A DNA stretch of 64,000 bases from Isoetes taiwanensis (lineage: Eukaryota > Streptophyta > Lycopodiopsida > Isoetales > Isoetaceae). Where the stretch lies: the NCBI GenBank assembly GCA_021234155.1, contig JAJEKV010000062.1, positions 7,394,425 through 7,458,424 of the forward strand. The letters run 5' to 3'. Shown here piece by piece: positions 10,283 through 22,152 of the stretch. The position numbers and the translations under genes were made by a program. Numbering within the stretch: the first letter of the stretch is position 1; every line of letters begins with the position of its first letter. The notes beneath the pieces are model-generated. The model saw only the letters and a list, made by a program, of their open reading frames with translations. It searched no databases and had not been told where the DNA came from.

Positions 10283-12776
10283 ACAAAGGTTACCGAGGCA
10301 GCTTTCCTACCGGTGCTCCTCCGGGAGGGCAAATGCCAATGCCTCCCTTCCCGTAACCCTGGTTTCCTATCCCGACCGCTGAATTCTCTATTCGTAACTT
10401 GCTTCGAAAGCAGTGCTCAAAAATTCAAGATCTGTCCCGAGAAACATATCCGCAAAAGTGTCCCGGTCGGACCGCGTGTAGAAACCCAAGTGTTTTGTCG
10501 TTCGGACAAGACAAAGGCTCCTAATGGAGATTTGACTTCGCCATGTCGTCCGAAACAGCGAAATTACCCTAGGGACTCCTTTTTTGCAGCAAAAGAAACA
10601 CGAACCCTCTACATGGCAGTATTCTGCACCCTCCGCTAAGGCCAATTCACTACGAACGTGTTGGACATGAGCTACTTTGGCGCCTCGAGTAGGGGGTGGT
10701 CTTACGCCCACGAAACTTGGTCTCCAGGGTAATGTCAATGTTTCGAGTCCGTTGGAAGAGTCAGATCACAGTTCCGGGGTGGGAGAGTTGCCCGTCCGTG
10801 GCCAAGGACCCTCCAGAGAGGACCTTTGGGACAAACTTCTTCTGGAAGGTTTTAGGGCTCCGTCTTCTGGCGTCAACGCCCTCCCACTACCTCATGACAT
10901 TGTGCAAGATCCTCGGTCCAATCTGGTTGGTATGGCCTCCAAAACGTAAACCCCCGTGGTGTTGCTAGGTTATTGTAGGGTTTACGTTATGGAGGTCGAA
11001 GTTTTATTCGGGCTGCACTTGAGACATGGTCGAGAAGCCGCAGCTTGAAAACAAGAAGCAATAGAAACCCGTTTAAATGGGGTTTGGATTTACCGAGGCA
11101 AGTGCTTTCCTACCAAGTGCTCCTCCTCGAGGGCAAATGCCAATGCCTCCCTTCCCGAACCCGGTTTCCCTATCCGACCGTTGAATTCTCCATTCAAGTA
11201 ACTTGCTTCGAAAGCGTGGCTCAAGAAAATTCAAGATCTGTCCGGAGAACATATCCCTCCGCAAGTGTCCTGCAATCGAATCGTAGAAACCCAAGTGTTT
11301 TGTCGTTCGGGCAGTACAAAGGCTCCGGAATGGAGATTTGACTTCGCCATGTCGTCCTAAACAAATGAAATTACCCTAGGGACCAAGTTACACGGCCATT
11401 TTTTGCAGCAAAAGATACACCTACCCTCTACATGGCAAGATTCTCGCACCCTCCGCTAAGGCCAATTCACTACTTAACATGTTGGACATGAGCTACTTTG
11501 GCGCCTCGGGAGCGGGGTGGTCTTCTCGCCCACCTAAACTTGGTCTCTAGGGTAATGTCGATGTTTCGAGACCGCTGGAAGAGTCGATCACAGCCCGGGG
11601 GGAGAGAGAGTTGCCCGTCCCTGGGCAAGGACCCTCCGCAGAGGACCTTTGGGACTAACTTCTTCCGAAGGTTTTAGGGCTCCGTCTTCTGGCGTCAACG
11701 CCCCCCACTACTTCATGATATTGTGCAAGATCCCGGTCCAATCAAGCTGGGGTATGGCCTCCAAAACGTAAACCCCGGTGCGTTGCTAGGTTATTGTAGG
11801 GTTTACGTTATGGAGGTCGAAGTTTTATTCGCTTGCACTTGAGACATGGTCGAGAAGCCGCAGCTTGAAAACAAGAAGCAATAGAAACCGACGAAAATAG
11901 GGTTTGGATTTACCGGTGGCAGCTTTCCTACCAGTGCTCCTCCCGAGGGCAAATGCCAATGCCTCCCTTCCCGGAACCCGGTTTCCTATCCGACCGCTGA
12001 ATTCTCCATTCAAGTAACTTGCTTCGAAAGCAGTGCTCAAGAAAATTCAAGATCTGTCCCGAGAACATATCCCTCCGCCAAAAGTGTCCCGCAAATGAAT
12101 GTAGAAATCCAAGTGTTTTGTCGTTCGGGGCATACAAAGGCTCCTAATGGAGATTTGACTTCGCCATGTCGTCCAAATAGCAAAATTACCCTAGGGACTA
12201 AGTTACACCTGGTCATTTTTTGCAGCAAAAGAAACACGAACCCTCTACATGGCGTGATTCTCACCCCTCCGCTAAGGCCAATTCACTACTTAATGTGTTG
12301 GATATGAGCTACTTTGGCACTTCCTGAGAGCAGGGTGGTCTTCTCGCCCATGAAACTTGGTCTCCGTGGTAATGTCGATGTTTCGAGTCCGCTGGAAGAG
12401 TCGATCACAGCCCGGGGTGGGAGAGTTGCCCGTCCAGCGGGCCAAGGACCCTCCGAGAGGATTTTTGGGACGAACTTCTTCCGAAGGTTTTAGGGCTCCG
12501 CCTTACCGCTCAATGCCCTCCCACTACCTCATGACATTGTGCAAGATCCTGGTCCAATCTGGCTAGGGTATGGCCTCCAAAACGCAAACCCTGTGCCTTG
12601 CCAGGTTATTGTAGGGCAAATGCCAATGTCCCCCCTCCCTCCCGGAGCTCAGTTTCCCTATCCGACAGTTGAATCCGGCATTCAAGTAACTTGCTTCGAG
12701 CAGGTTCAAAAAAATCCAAGATCAGTCCAGGAGAACTTATCAAAACGCGAAGCGTTCTGCGGTACGACAGTGTAGA
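10283..12776 (+). repeat. Tandem array gamma, monomer about 810 bp, related to alpha
   Basis: GGGCAAATGCCAATGCCTCC recurs near 10328, 11132, 11946 and 12615. Each unit carries a GTAAACCC..GGGTTTAC hairpin (10945-10987, 11767-11808). Gamma shares with alpha the ordered words CTACTTTGGCG, GGGGTGGTCTT, CGAAACTTGGTCTCC, GGTAATG and AAATTACCCTAGGGA in the same orientation. It is therefore a diverged version of the same monomer outside the inverted-repeat arms. No protein is recognised. Confidence 0.86.
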
Positions 12777-14780
12777 TGTACCATATATATCCCTTGATCT
12801 TTATTAGCTTACAAAATGTAACATCACTTATTAACTTAATGTGCATAACACTATGCTCCAACAACCCACAATGTGACATTAAAATCTTATCATGCATTAA
12901 TACCGTATCGTTACAAGCTTAGCCATTTGTGACCAATCAAGTCACCAAATCTATCTTTCCAATATTATCACATAAGTAGCACAATATAGGATCACACTAG
13001 ACCTAGATTTCAAGAAACAACACTTCACAAAGATCGCTCAATGTGCATCCATCGCCAAACAAATGTATTGTTTAACAATCAGTAATGCCAATCATATGGT
13101 AAATATCACAAATTAAACCCTTTTGGTTCCAAATTTTGTTTTTCAAAAAAGAGTGATTAGCACAAGTCCATCCTTTTTAAAAAGCAAGAAAACCCAAAGG
13201 CTTAGAACCATGGTGGAGCAATAATGGTCACTTAGCTTGAACAAAGGGCTTGAAGACCAAGGTGGGTAATAAGTGAAGGGTAAATAAAAGGAAAAGATCA
13301 TAAAAGGAAAAGATCACACGGGGGCAATAGGAAATGGTGTGTTGGAAATGCCATTTTTACAAATGCGTGGTACAAGAACTAGGTACAAGAGTATTTGGAC
13401 AAAGGCAATGGTGGTAAAATTTTAATAAAGGGCATGGGTGGAAATGTAAATATTGGCTAGGCAAAAATATTTAAACACTAAATATAAGGCAAAAGAAGCA
13501 CAATGAAGGTGAAAGAAAATGATTAAGCTAAAAAATATAAAGGTGGGCAGAGATGAAGGGCCAAGATTAAGATCTTGGGCCCTAACATCCTATTGGTTTA
13601 TTTTAACGGCAGAGATGAGGCAGAGATGAAGGGCCAAGATCTTGATCCTGGTCCTGATCATCCTATTGGTTTAGGTTAAATTTTTTTTTCCCACGTCGAT
13701 TTTGGCGCCGATTTCGGGCGCCTTTGTTTCTTGGCGCCTTGCCTCGCTTTCTTGGGCTTTGCCTTTCTTGTTTCTTGGCGCCAGTGCTCCTTGCATGATT
13801 ATCTTGCGCCTTGAGATTGAGATTGCAGCTCTCCAAAGCAATGCAAAGAGCGAATCTGAGCAAATGAGCCGCCTAGCCCGCCACCGATGAATACATGGAG
13901 CTCAAATTTTTGGCGGATTGGATTGCTAGCCAATCTAATAGACGAGGCACCTAAACTGGCGGCCCACAGAAATGTCGGATTTGAAGTCGGCATACACAAA
14001 TGGGTCGCCTCATGATTTGTAGTCGTTTGGATTCGTTGCACCTGCTAAAACACAGTTTCAGATATGCATATTGCTATGCTACCGGATTTGTTGCCGAAGA
14101 TGTGTCGGCTTGTGACAGATAGTGCATTTGGCGTCTGCATAATCCTTTGTTTCCTAATCTACAGGGCAGAGATAAGCTTTGCTAGAAATACAGTTTTGAA
14201 TCTATTTACCAGCATATGCTGGTCGGCCTGTTCAAGACCATAACAGTTCTCGTGATCGATTTATGATGGATTGCTTGTACCATGCCTGTGCCACTTGCCT
14301 GAGCTCTAAACTGCTCGAAATCCATAAGGTAACATTTCAGCAGGTCAAATAATCTTGGCCCACATTAAGGTTTGGGTTGATTTCCCTTAAACATCTACAT
14401 TTTTGCTTGGAAATGGTAGTTGGATTTGTGTTTTAACTAAAACTTGGTTGTCTAGGGATGCCCAAATGTGTTTTTTGGCCTGCAAACAGCTTATGTGTTG
14501 GGCTGATATTCCGCGGGGCCAGATCTATTACTATGGAACTGCCCTCTAATGATGTTGGATAAGACGGAGATGCTTTTGTATATCATGGTATGATGCTATC
14601 TTTTCTTATTAATTTATTTAAAGCTGGAAGCATGAGAGTCGTCCCGGGTTCTCATTGTCTATTAGAACCCTAACTGAATTAGAAAGTTACAGATAAATAT
14701 GGTGTAGTTCAAGTCTTGCATATGGTTTTCAATATGGTGCGAATCTTGCATACACTTGACCACTATTCTTTTATAATTCT
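12777..14780. other. AT-rich non-coding stretch, probable intron or TE filler
   Basis: No gene is recognised. There is a local tandem duplication of about 90 bases at 13550-13675 (GGCAGAGATGAAGGGCCAAG and CATCCTATTGGTTTA in both copies) and a GC-rich patch with repeated GGCGCC at 13700-13790. The stretch lies between the two GT47 parts. Confidence 0.6.
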
Positions 14781-14993
14781 TTGGCAGGTTTGACAAAGTT
14801 TATAGCTAGAATACAGCATAGACAAAGATCTGCTCCGGCAAAATATTGTAACTGGTCTGTTTTGGCTAAATATGCTTCTGCCAGCTATGGTTTGCTCCGG
14901 AAAGAGTACATTACAAGCAATTATTACAAGCAGCTAGTTTTGCAACCTCCAAGGATTTCAAAATCCCATGAATTGAATAGGCAGATAGAGTGA
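14781..14993 (+). other. Short open frame, possible exon remnant
   Basis: A 70-codon frame follows a good acceptor (CTTTGGCAG at about 14780) and has mixed composition (AGLTKFIARIQHRQR, then SASYGLLRKEY). I do not recognise the protein. It may be a leftover exon inside the Helitron-like region or chance. Confidence 0.2.
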
Positions 14994-15149
14994 GGATATG
15001 AAAATCATGGTTTTAGTAATTGGAAACAGGATTTTTGAATCAGCTTCTTATACTTGAAATACATGCATTGGGTTATTTTGAACAAATTCAATAGATGAAA
15101 TGTTTCTTTCCACTTTGAAGGAATGACAAGTTATAAATTGCAAAACTTG

Positions 15150-16050
15150 CATGAACAATTTCTTGGAAAATAGCAATTGATTGTAATCGAAAACAATACT
15201 TAAAAAACTTGTCATTTAACCATGGCATTTAACCATGTTGTTTATTGAAGAAAACAACACTTAAAAATATTTATTTGACATGTTGTTTATTGAAAATTCT
15301 ATAAAACAACATGTGCATTTTATGTAAAATAATACTAAAAGACAACACCTATTTTTGAAAAATTACATTGCCACATATCCACATATAAGAATGAGTGCCA
15401 CGTGTCAAGATTTGATTGCTTAAAAACATGTCTACGTGTAAACCAAACGTGTTGTTTTTGTAAAGTTAAAAAAAGTCCACGGATATTTTATTTTGATTTT
15501 CTTGCAAAAACAACACTTGTAAACAACCAATTTAAGAAATAACGTGTCGTACTTTTTAATAGCTACATATAATATTGAGGAAAACAATATTTGAAAATAG
15601 TAATTATTTTTAAATGCAACATGTGAATTTCTTTAAAAACAAAACATCTTTCTCTAAGAAAACAATGTCAACTTTTAAAAACTACAAGTAGAGGAAAAAA
15701 ACAAAACGCATAGAAAAAAATAAAAAGATATATTTTTTTTACTTCTTCATTAGTAGTAATATGTAAATCTACGCGTGTACTTTTCAAAAAAACAACGCAT
15801 GACTTCTTACAAAAACAACAGTGACAAAAAAACCACACGTAGAAAAAAACTGATAAAAACAATAGTGAAAAAAAAGGACACATTGACAAAAATGGCCAAA
15901 AGACCACCGTGGAAAGTTTCTGCCAAAAACCACTGTCTCTTTGTGCAAATCCGGATAAACGGGCCACGTGGACTTTTGGGGCCATTTTGGTGTTGTTTTT
16001 GGCATAAAACAACACTTCCGTACAAGGAAAAAACAACTGTGGACCAAAAA
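15150..16050. repeat. Degenerate AAAACAACAC-rich AT block
   Basis: The words AAAACAACACTT, GTTGTTT and CAACATGTG recur irregularly on both strands. The frames reading through it (for example the K-rich start of 15775-16296) are compositional. The block abuts the second GT47 fragment. Confidence 0.6.
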
Positions 16051-16059
16051 TTGGGGTCA

Positions 16060-16868
16060 GTGTGGTTCTTTTTGCCATACAGCGTTGTACATATGGTGGA
16101 TTTGCTCTATGTACCAGGCTCGCATTCCATGCTTCCTCTTGCCACATTCATCAAAGATTATGTGAATTTAATGGCCATGAAATACCCATTCTGGAACCTG
16201 ACTAAAGGCTCTGATCATTTCTACCTTTCCTGCCATGATTGGGTGAGTAATATATTACACACACAAACTGATTCTGATTCTGAATTTATTGAATAACCGA
16301 AACTGATTTACAGGGCCCTGCAATGGCAAGAGATCATCCAGAACTGAGAAAAAATGCAGTAAAAGTAGTGTGCAATGCAGATCTAACAGAGGAATTTGTG
16401 CTAGGAAAAGATGTATCAGTGCAAGAAATATATCTGCATGAATTGAAGTTACCAAAAAGACTGGGAGGGCCAGGAGGAAGGAAGAGGCCGTATCTTGCAT
16501 TTTTTGCAGGGCAGATGCATGGAAGGATGAGGCCAGTTTTGATCAAATACTGGAAAGATAAGGATTCAGACATGCAAATTTATGAAGTATTGTCTGAGAA
16601 GGGGAGGAGAAAAACTGAAGCATATGTGAACCACATGAAATCTAGCAAGTTCTGCATATGTGCCATGGGATATGAGGTTAACAGCCCTAGACTGGTTGAA
16701 TCTATATACTATGACTGTGTTCCAGTTATCATTGCAGACCATTTTGTTCTCCCCTTTAGCAATGTTTTGAACTGGGACATGTTTTCCATTACCGTTGAGG
16801 AGAAAGATATACCCAATTTGAAGGAGATTTTAACTCGAGATGCACTTTCCATTTCTTACAACATTTAA
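16060..16868 (+). pseudogene. GT47 exostosin-family glycosyltransferase, C-terminal part, truncated
   Basis: Two exons (about 16060-16242 and 16314-16868) with a 71-base GT-AG intron read FFLPYSVVHMVDLLYVP, KYPFWNLTKGSDHF, CHDW, then CNADLTEEFVLGKDV, LAFFAGQMHG, KSSKFCICAMGYEVNSPR, CVPVIIADHFVLPF and VEEKDIPNLKEIL. These are the ordered motifs of plant GT47 enzymes of the At5g03795 type. The reading ends at TRDALSISYNI and a stop, about 50 residues before the usual end, so the last segment is missing. With the part at 3943-4521 it gives most of one enzyme, split by 11.5 kb of repeats. It is probably non-functional. Whether it is host or Helitron cargo is open. Confidence 0.78.
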
Positions 16869-18068
16869 AGCATAAGACACAGATGTTTGACGAAATACCA
16901 TGTGCTTTTCTGAATGTGGCATGTGTTTCATCCACGTCTTATATGTACCTTGATACCTTGATACCAATAGACCATGGCTAAGTAAGGTAAAAGTACCAAG
17001 ACTGTTAGGAGATTGAAGTTTCCAGTCACATGATTTATGTATAACTTTAGTTGCAGCAGGCATCTTATCAAGCAGCTTGTATATTGTAGGTATTTATGGA
17101 ACCTGGATCCGATCGATACCGCCTGTTGGAGGCATAAGCAAGCAAGCAGTTTATGACATATGCCCAAATTGGGTCTATTTGTCATCATGTAGCAGCATGA
17201 AGAATATGGCTTGAATAAGAAGCTTAAGTATTTCATGGAAAGTTTTTCACTCTCTCTTTGCAAGCAAATGCGTCATTTGCCGTGAACACCCAGCCAGGCC
17301 TATCAAAACTTGCTTCAGAGTTTTTAAATTTCGTTTGTATGTCAAGACTGAGAGGTGTACTAGAACATGATATAATTGTAGTTGTCAAATGCTTCAAAAT
17401 GCAATATGCAATCACAATGCCAACTATGGTAGTGCTTATACAAAGAAGGCTGTATCTTTATTTTTGCAAAACACTTGATTCAGAACTCCGTAGCAGTAAC
17501 AGACATTGCTGCAAGCATGGCAAGGTGCAACACTTTTTTGCACAAGTCTCAGCATAATGATGCAACTTTTAAGTCTTCCAGTCTTTCCACACTATTGTCC
17601 TCATCTACATGCTTGGCACGCCCTTGATAACCATGCACCAAGTTGCTCTAAGAAAAATCTCACGAACTTTTTTTTGTTAATAGACAACATATAACTTCGA
17701 AGATCTTTAGTTCAACTACATAGCGATTCTTTTTTGGAATACGCGATATAGATGCTTTAGTAACTAAAATTGCAAATTCGTGGTTGGTGCTCACGAATGA
17801 GATTTTGTTCATGGTAAGTTGATGTTACTGATACACTCTCATATCCCCAAAGTAGTGATATAATAGTACATGTTATTCCATTTGTTTCAATTAGGTGTTC
17901 GTGTTTTTAATTTAACTACGTTTTTCAACTACTTTATTATTATTGAAAATGTCCTCCCCTTCGCAGGATAGATAGTTCCGAATGAAATTGAAACCAATTA
18001 CTATCTTCCCATGTTCCAGCTAAAGGTTGAGCACATCACGCTGGCCCAGTTGAGTGTTTATTATACAA
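16869..18068. other. Region without recognisable genes
   Basis: This is AT-rich sequence after the truncated GT47 gene. Open frames up to 111 codons show no family motif. Nothing repetitive stands out. Confidence 0.5.
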
Positions 18069-18394
18069 CATGAAAAAGTGCCCAGTGTTGCTGGGCTTTT
18101 CGTCGGGCATGTATTCAGATACTAATAAAGATTGCAGACTTAAAATGCGAACATCAAAAAAGGCAAACTTAAAATGCGAACATCAAAAAAAAAACAAAAA
18201 CTATGATCGTAGAGATGTAAAAGCTTGAAATTATGCCAAGCCCGACTATGCGTCGAGCCTATGTTCAATAACTGTTGCACCTGCCTATATACAAATACAA
18301 GCATCGTTGCCGACATTCACTCGTGTTATATACTCTAGTTCTTCCCTATAAATAATTGAATGTCACCCCATTGCAGAAACCCACAAGGTCAAGA

Positions 18395-20192
18395 CTACAA
18401 AACTGTCAACAGAAGAGGGTCTCCCATGGCCATAGACTTAATAATATGAAAGAACTCAGCCTCAATCTTTGCTTTCCAAGGGTACACTATACTGAGTAAA
18501 GAGTAGAAGGCTCCATTCTTGAAGCATCGTTTATGTAAAGAGCTTTAGATAATGCTTCTTTGTCAAATTCTTCAACACTGTCCATCAAAAAAATCAGTGG
18601 TATTGCAAGCTCATGCTTAACCTTAGCCTTGAAAGCAACTGATGCCAAGTCAAGAAAGTCTCCAATTCGGTGTTGTGGAATCAAAAAATATATCAGATGT
18701 ACTGAACACAAACCGTTCCTCCCCCATGTTCCTTATGTACGTAGTTTTGAACTTTTCTGGTAATTTCGACAAAGCATTTTGAACTGTACTTTTGAACCCA
18801 GTTTTTATATACCACTCTTCGCCAGAATCATTGAACATTACAGTTTTCCAAGATGCCTCCATCTGCAGATAACAGGAAAGCAAACAAGCTGTCACGGATA
18901 TGTAGTGATTCGTAATATAAAAACAAAAAAGGAACAAAACATCAGTCACATTGAATTCAACTTCCAGTAGTCTTTGCATATGAAGATAAGTTAGACCTCT
19001 GAAATGTTGTAGAGAACTAACAGGATGTATGTTACATATTAGTTAAGGACTATTCACTTTAAGAACAAATGCGAGGCAAATTAAGAACATCTATGCTTGC
19101 CTACTGCTATGCTTAAACTTTGTTCTTTAGAGTCCATTATGCCATAAGCTTAAGACCTAGCATAAAAGATAGTACCCCCAAGCCTGCGGGTATGATAAAA
19201 TACTGAGTCACTATCTGGGAGACCATTGATAAGCCCTTGTTGTATGAAATGAGTACCTCCGGGCACTTGATCATAAAATATCTCTGCATATATCTTTGGC
19301 ACAGAAGTCAAGAAAGTCCTCGGGGCCACACAGCACGTTGGCCATAGTGTATGAATGGATTGACTACTGTTCTGTTTGACAGGGGCTTCGGACTGGACAA
19401 ATTCAAATCAAACATCTTGCCAAGGTCGGTGTACATTAAAGAGGATCTACTATCTGCATCATAAATTCTCTTAGCACCATGTTGAATAGAAAACAGATAA
19501 CCTATGCTCTTTCTCACATATGAATTATATGGCATGAACTTCTGGATTCTATAACCAAGTGTTGCCTGTTGTTCAGTAGAGAGGAAGATGGCTCCTTTTA
19601 CTGCCCAGTCCTTTGGGGCTTTTATCTCCCCAATTGCCAGCACCTGCCACTCATGCATGTTTGCAACCATGGCCTTGACAGTATCTGTTGGTGCCTCATT
19701 CACAGAAATGACAACCCAATTTTCAGCTTTCACCAAAGAATGCCTGCCATTGTCCTCAAGTCTTTTCACTTCTTTAAAATTCAGATCTGGATATGGTACT
19801 TTCTTCTTTCTAAACCTTGGGTCGTTGCATGTCACATTGTCCCTCCTTCTTTCAAGCAGAACCAACAAAATTATGCGAACCAACAAAATTATGCTTAAAC
19901 CCACAGCAGCAACAAATAAGAACTTGGCTCTGCTGTGCCTAAGAACCCCATATACTGAATTTGAAACCTTACCAACCAACAATCTCCCAGTCCCGTTCTG
20001 CTTCGTCTCCTGTTGGTTCTCAAATTTGTGCTGTTCTTCAGATCCACCAACCGCATCATATTCTACTCCATTACCCAAATGCCGATCTCGAGATTGTATT
20101 TCCATAGCTGATTTGAAGGCGAGACAGGAAAATGCAGAGATACATGTAACAATTACCCAGACTACTTTATCAACAAGAGAATAGTGGTACAC
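18395..20192 (-). pseudogene. STELLO-type glycosyltransferase, internally deleted
   Basis: STELLO proteins are Golgi membrane glycosyltransferase-like proteins that help assemble cellulose synthase complexes. The first exon (20192 down to about 19310) gives a membrane segment (FLFVAAVGLSIILLVRIILL), then VISVNEAPTD, WQVLAIGEIKAPKDW, KGAIFLSTEQQATLGYRI, VRKSIGYLFSIQHGAK, NRTVVNPFIHYGQRAVWPRG. After a frameshift near 19310 it goes on with GTHFIQQGLINGLPDSDSVF. A later exon (about 18864-18395) gives the C-terminal end: LPEKFKTTYIRN, DFLDLASVAFKAKV, YPWKAKIEAEFFHI, MAMGDPLLLTVL and a stop at 18395. That exon has two more frameshifts (near 18655 and 18490). The middle of the protein, several hundred residues in the family, is missing. 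The fragment lies wholly inside Helitron A, so it is best read as captured and decayed cargo. Confidence 0.85.
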
Positions 20193-22030
20193 AAAGAGAG
20201 AGTGCTTCCAGAAAATGAGAGTTCAAATCTGTGTTCCTTCATAGCCAAATTGCATTTATATGTAATATGGCCTAATGCAGGCTCCTGTGGTTTTTTGAGC
20301 CTACAAAGTGAAATGAATTTGCTGTGACCCATTCTTTTAGGTACATAACATGAATAGTTCTATAAATATGAGAAAGCCAGTAAGATTGGCAAGTTAGCCC
20401 TCCCCATTAGAGTTCAAGGCATAAAACCCAGATAAATGATCATGGCCAAGTTTCTGAAGATGCCAAAGCCCTCCATCTCGGACCCAAAAAAAATAAGGGC
20501 ACTAGGAGAACATGAAGATAATAGTAGGAAAGAAAAATGTTCCCATACATCAGTAAGGAAGTCGACCATTTTCTGTAACAAATGAAGTGCAGGCCTTGAT
20601 AACTCAGCCAATCACAAAGCAAGACTATGGATTTCAACTTACAGCTAGAGGAATAGGTTGCAGAAAATGCTGATTTGTTGAGAGGAGATCCTCATAGTTT
20701 GCGCTCCAACTAATGGAAGACAAACTCTTAGATACACAAAGAGCAAACACAGAGCTCAAGGCAATCACAAGGCTAAAAAGGAAAAAAGACTGCTAACAAG
20801 CAGAAACAAATGGGTTGAGAAAAGTAGAACATGCCAGAACAATCGACACAACCCTTCAAAACAATTAACTATGCAAGCAAATATAGAAAAGATGAATAAA
20901 GTGCATTTTCATGATTTGGAAAAAGCAAAAGCACGAGGCTTGAATTCTAAAAACCTATTTAAGCAAAGTGCACAACAATGCAGTATAGTTGTTGTGACAA
21001 ACCTTAACACAGGCTCACAACGTTCTTCTAAACGATTTCTTGGGCGGTTGCCAACCCCACAAATCTATACCTGACAGTGACAGTGATCCAATCGTGTGAG
21101 AAAGCATTTGAGTGTAATGGGCCTGCAATCAAATTCAATCAACGCTCTTGTAAGAGAAAGTCTTGCAAGTCAGTTTTTGCAAGCAATTGAATTCAACCTT
21201 TCCCCTGCTATCTAACATCACCCAAGATGCTTGCGGAATCAGGCTATAGGGCCTCAAGCAATTTACAGTCATGTCTGTAACAGAGTCACAAAAAGATTTC
21301 GTTGCCTTTTGCAAATCAATCGGTCCTTGAATTCGGGGTCTAGACCTATTTGTATATATCCAAAACTACAGCTTGCATGTAATCCCATGCAAACCCGACT
21401 TCCCCCAGGTGGATTGCATGTCTGGGCATGCATTGATTAGAGGTGAATCTATTCTCTGCCACCCAGCACAGATGTATCCTGAAGAGCCTCAAAAAGATGT
21501 GTGAAAAGCAGACTTGTGGATTTCATGGTCGGGCCTTTTAAGCTAAATTTCAACCTGCATCTGGCCATCGCCGATCAACACAACTACAAAATCCAAACCC
21601 TAAGCGGGTTGCTTACAAAAGTAACACATACTTCAACTTACGAAATGAATCAGAGAGACATTTGAAGCCATAAAATGGAAAGGAAGAAAAACATTTCTAT
21701 TACCTTAAAAAGAAGATATCCAGGGCTTGCCGGATGCGCTTGTCTGCTCTGCCATAGAGGAAATACGATTGTCTGGCGATGCCACATGATGCAAATCCAA
21801 TGCATCATGATTTAAAGATGATTTAAAGAATCCGGCTCCTCCTTTTTTGCCAAAACAAAAAACAATATGAATGTTTCGTAATGTTCCGTATGAAGGAAAG
21901 AAGAAGTGGAAGAGCCAGCCGCCATTGGAAAAGGGAAGGAACGCACCACATCCGGAGGCCCAACTGCTCATAGAAAAAAAGAAAACGCATCTCGACCATC
22001 TATTCAATCCAATGGCCAAAAATGCGCACA
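20193..22030. other. Upstream part of Helitron A, no gene recognised
   Basis: This stretch lies between the element's 5' end and the STELLO fragment and could be captured 5' flank or leader. Short open frames have no recognised motif. Confidence 0.45.
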
Positions 22031-22152
22031 AACTATCATAAAACGCCATTATTATACATATCTGACGGTCCAAAATGAAAGCTGTGGGAAAAGAAATTGA
22101 CGGCCGAGATGCTCTGCACAAACTACATTTTGCTTTTATTACTATATATAGA

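Larger units (their letters stand above)
18069..22152 (-). mobile_element. Helitron A carrying a STELLO fragment
   Basis: On the minus strand it starts at 22152 with TCTATATATAGTAATAAAAG after an A. It ends with GCCCAGC-AAC-ACTGGGC, ACTTTTT and CATG (18069-18072) before a T; CATG replaces the CTAG of its relatives. The 5' end matches element C at 30000. A second 5'-end-like block (TATGTATAATAATGG, then TAGTTTGTGCGC) lies inside at about 22000-22060, suggesting a duplicated start. The cargo is a broken STELLO gene. No Rep/helicase is seen. Confidence 0.72.

Noticed and set aside
15775-16059. N-terminal extension of the GT47 frame
   Set aside because: The sequence is K/T-rich and AT-rich and belongs to the AAAACAACAC block. 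GT47 similarity begins only at FFLPYSVV after an acceptor-like CAG.
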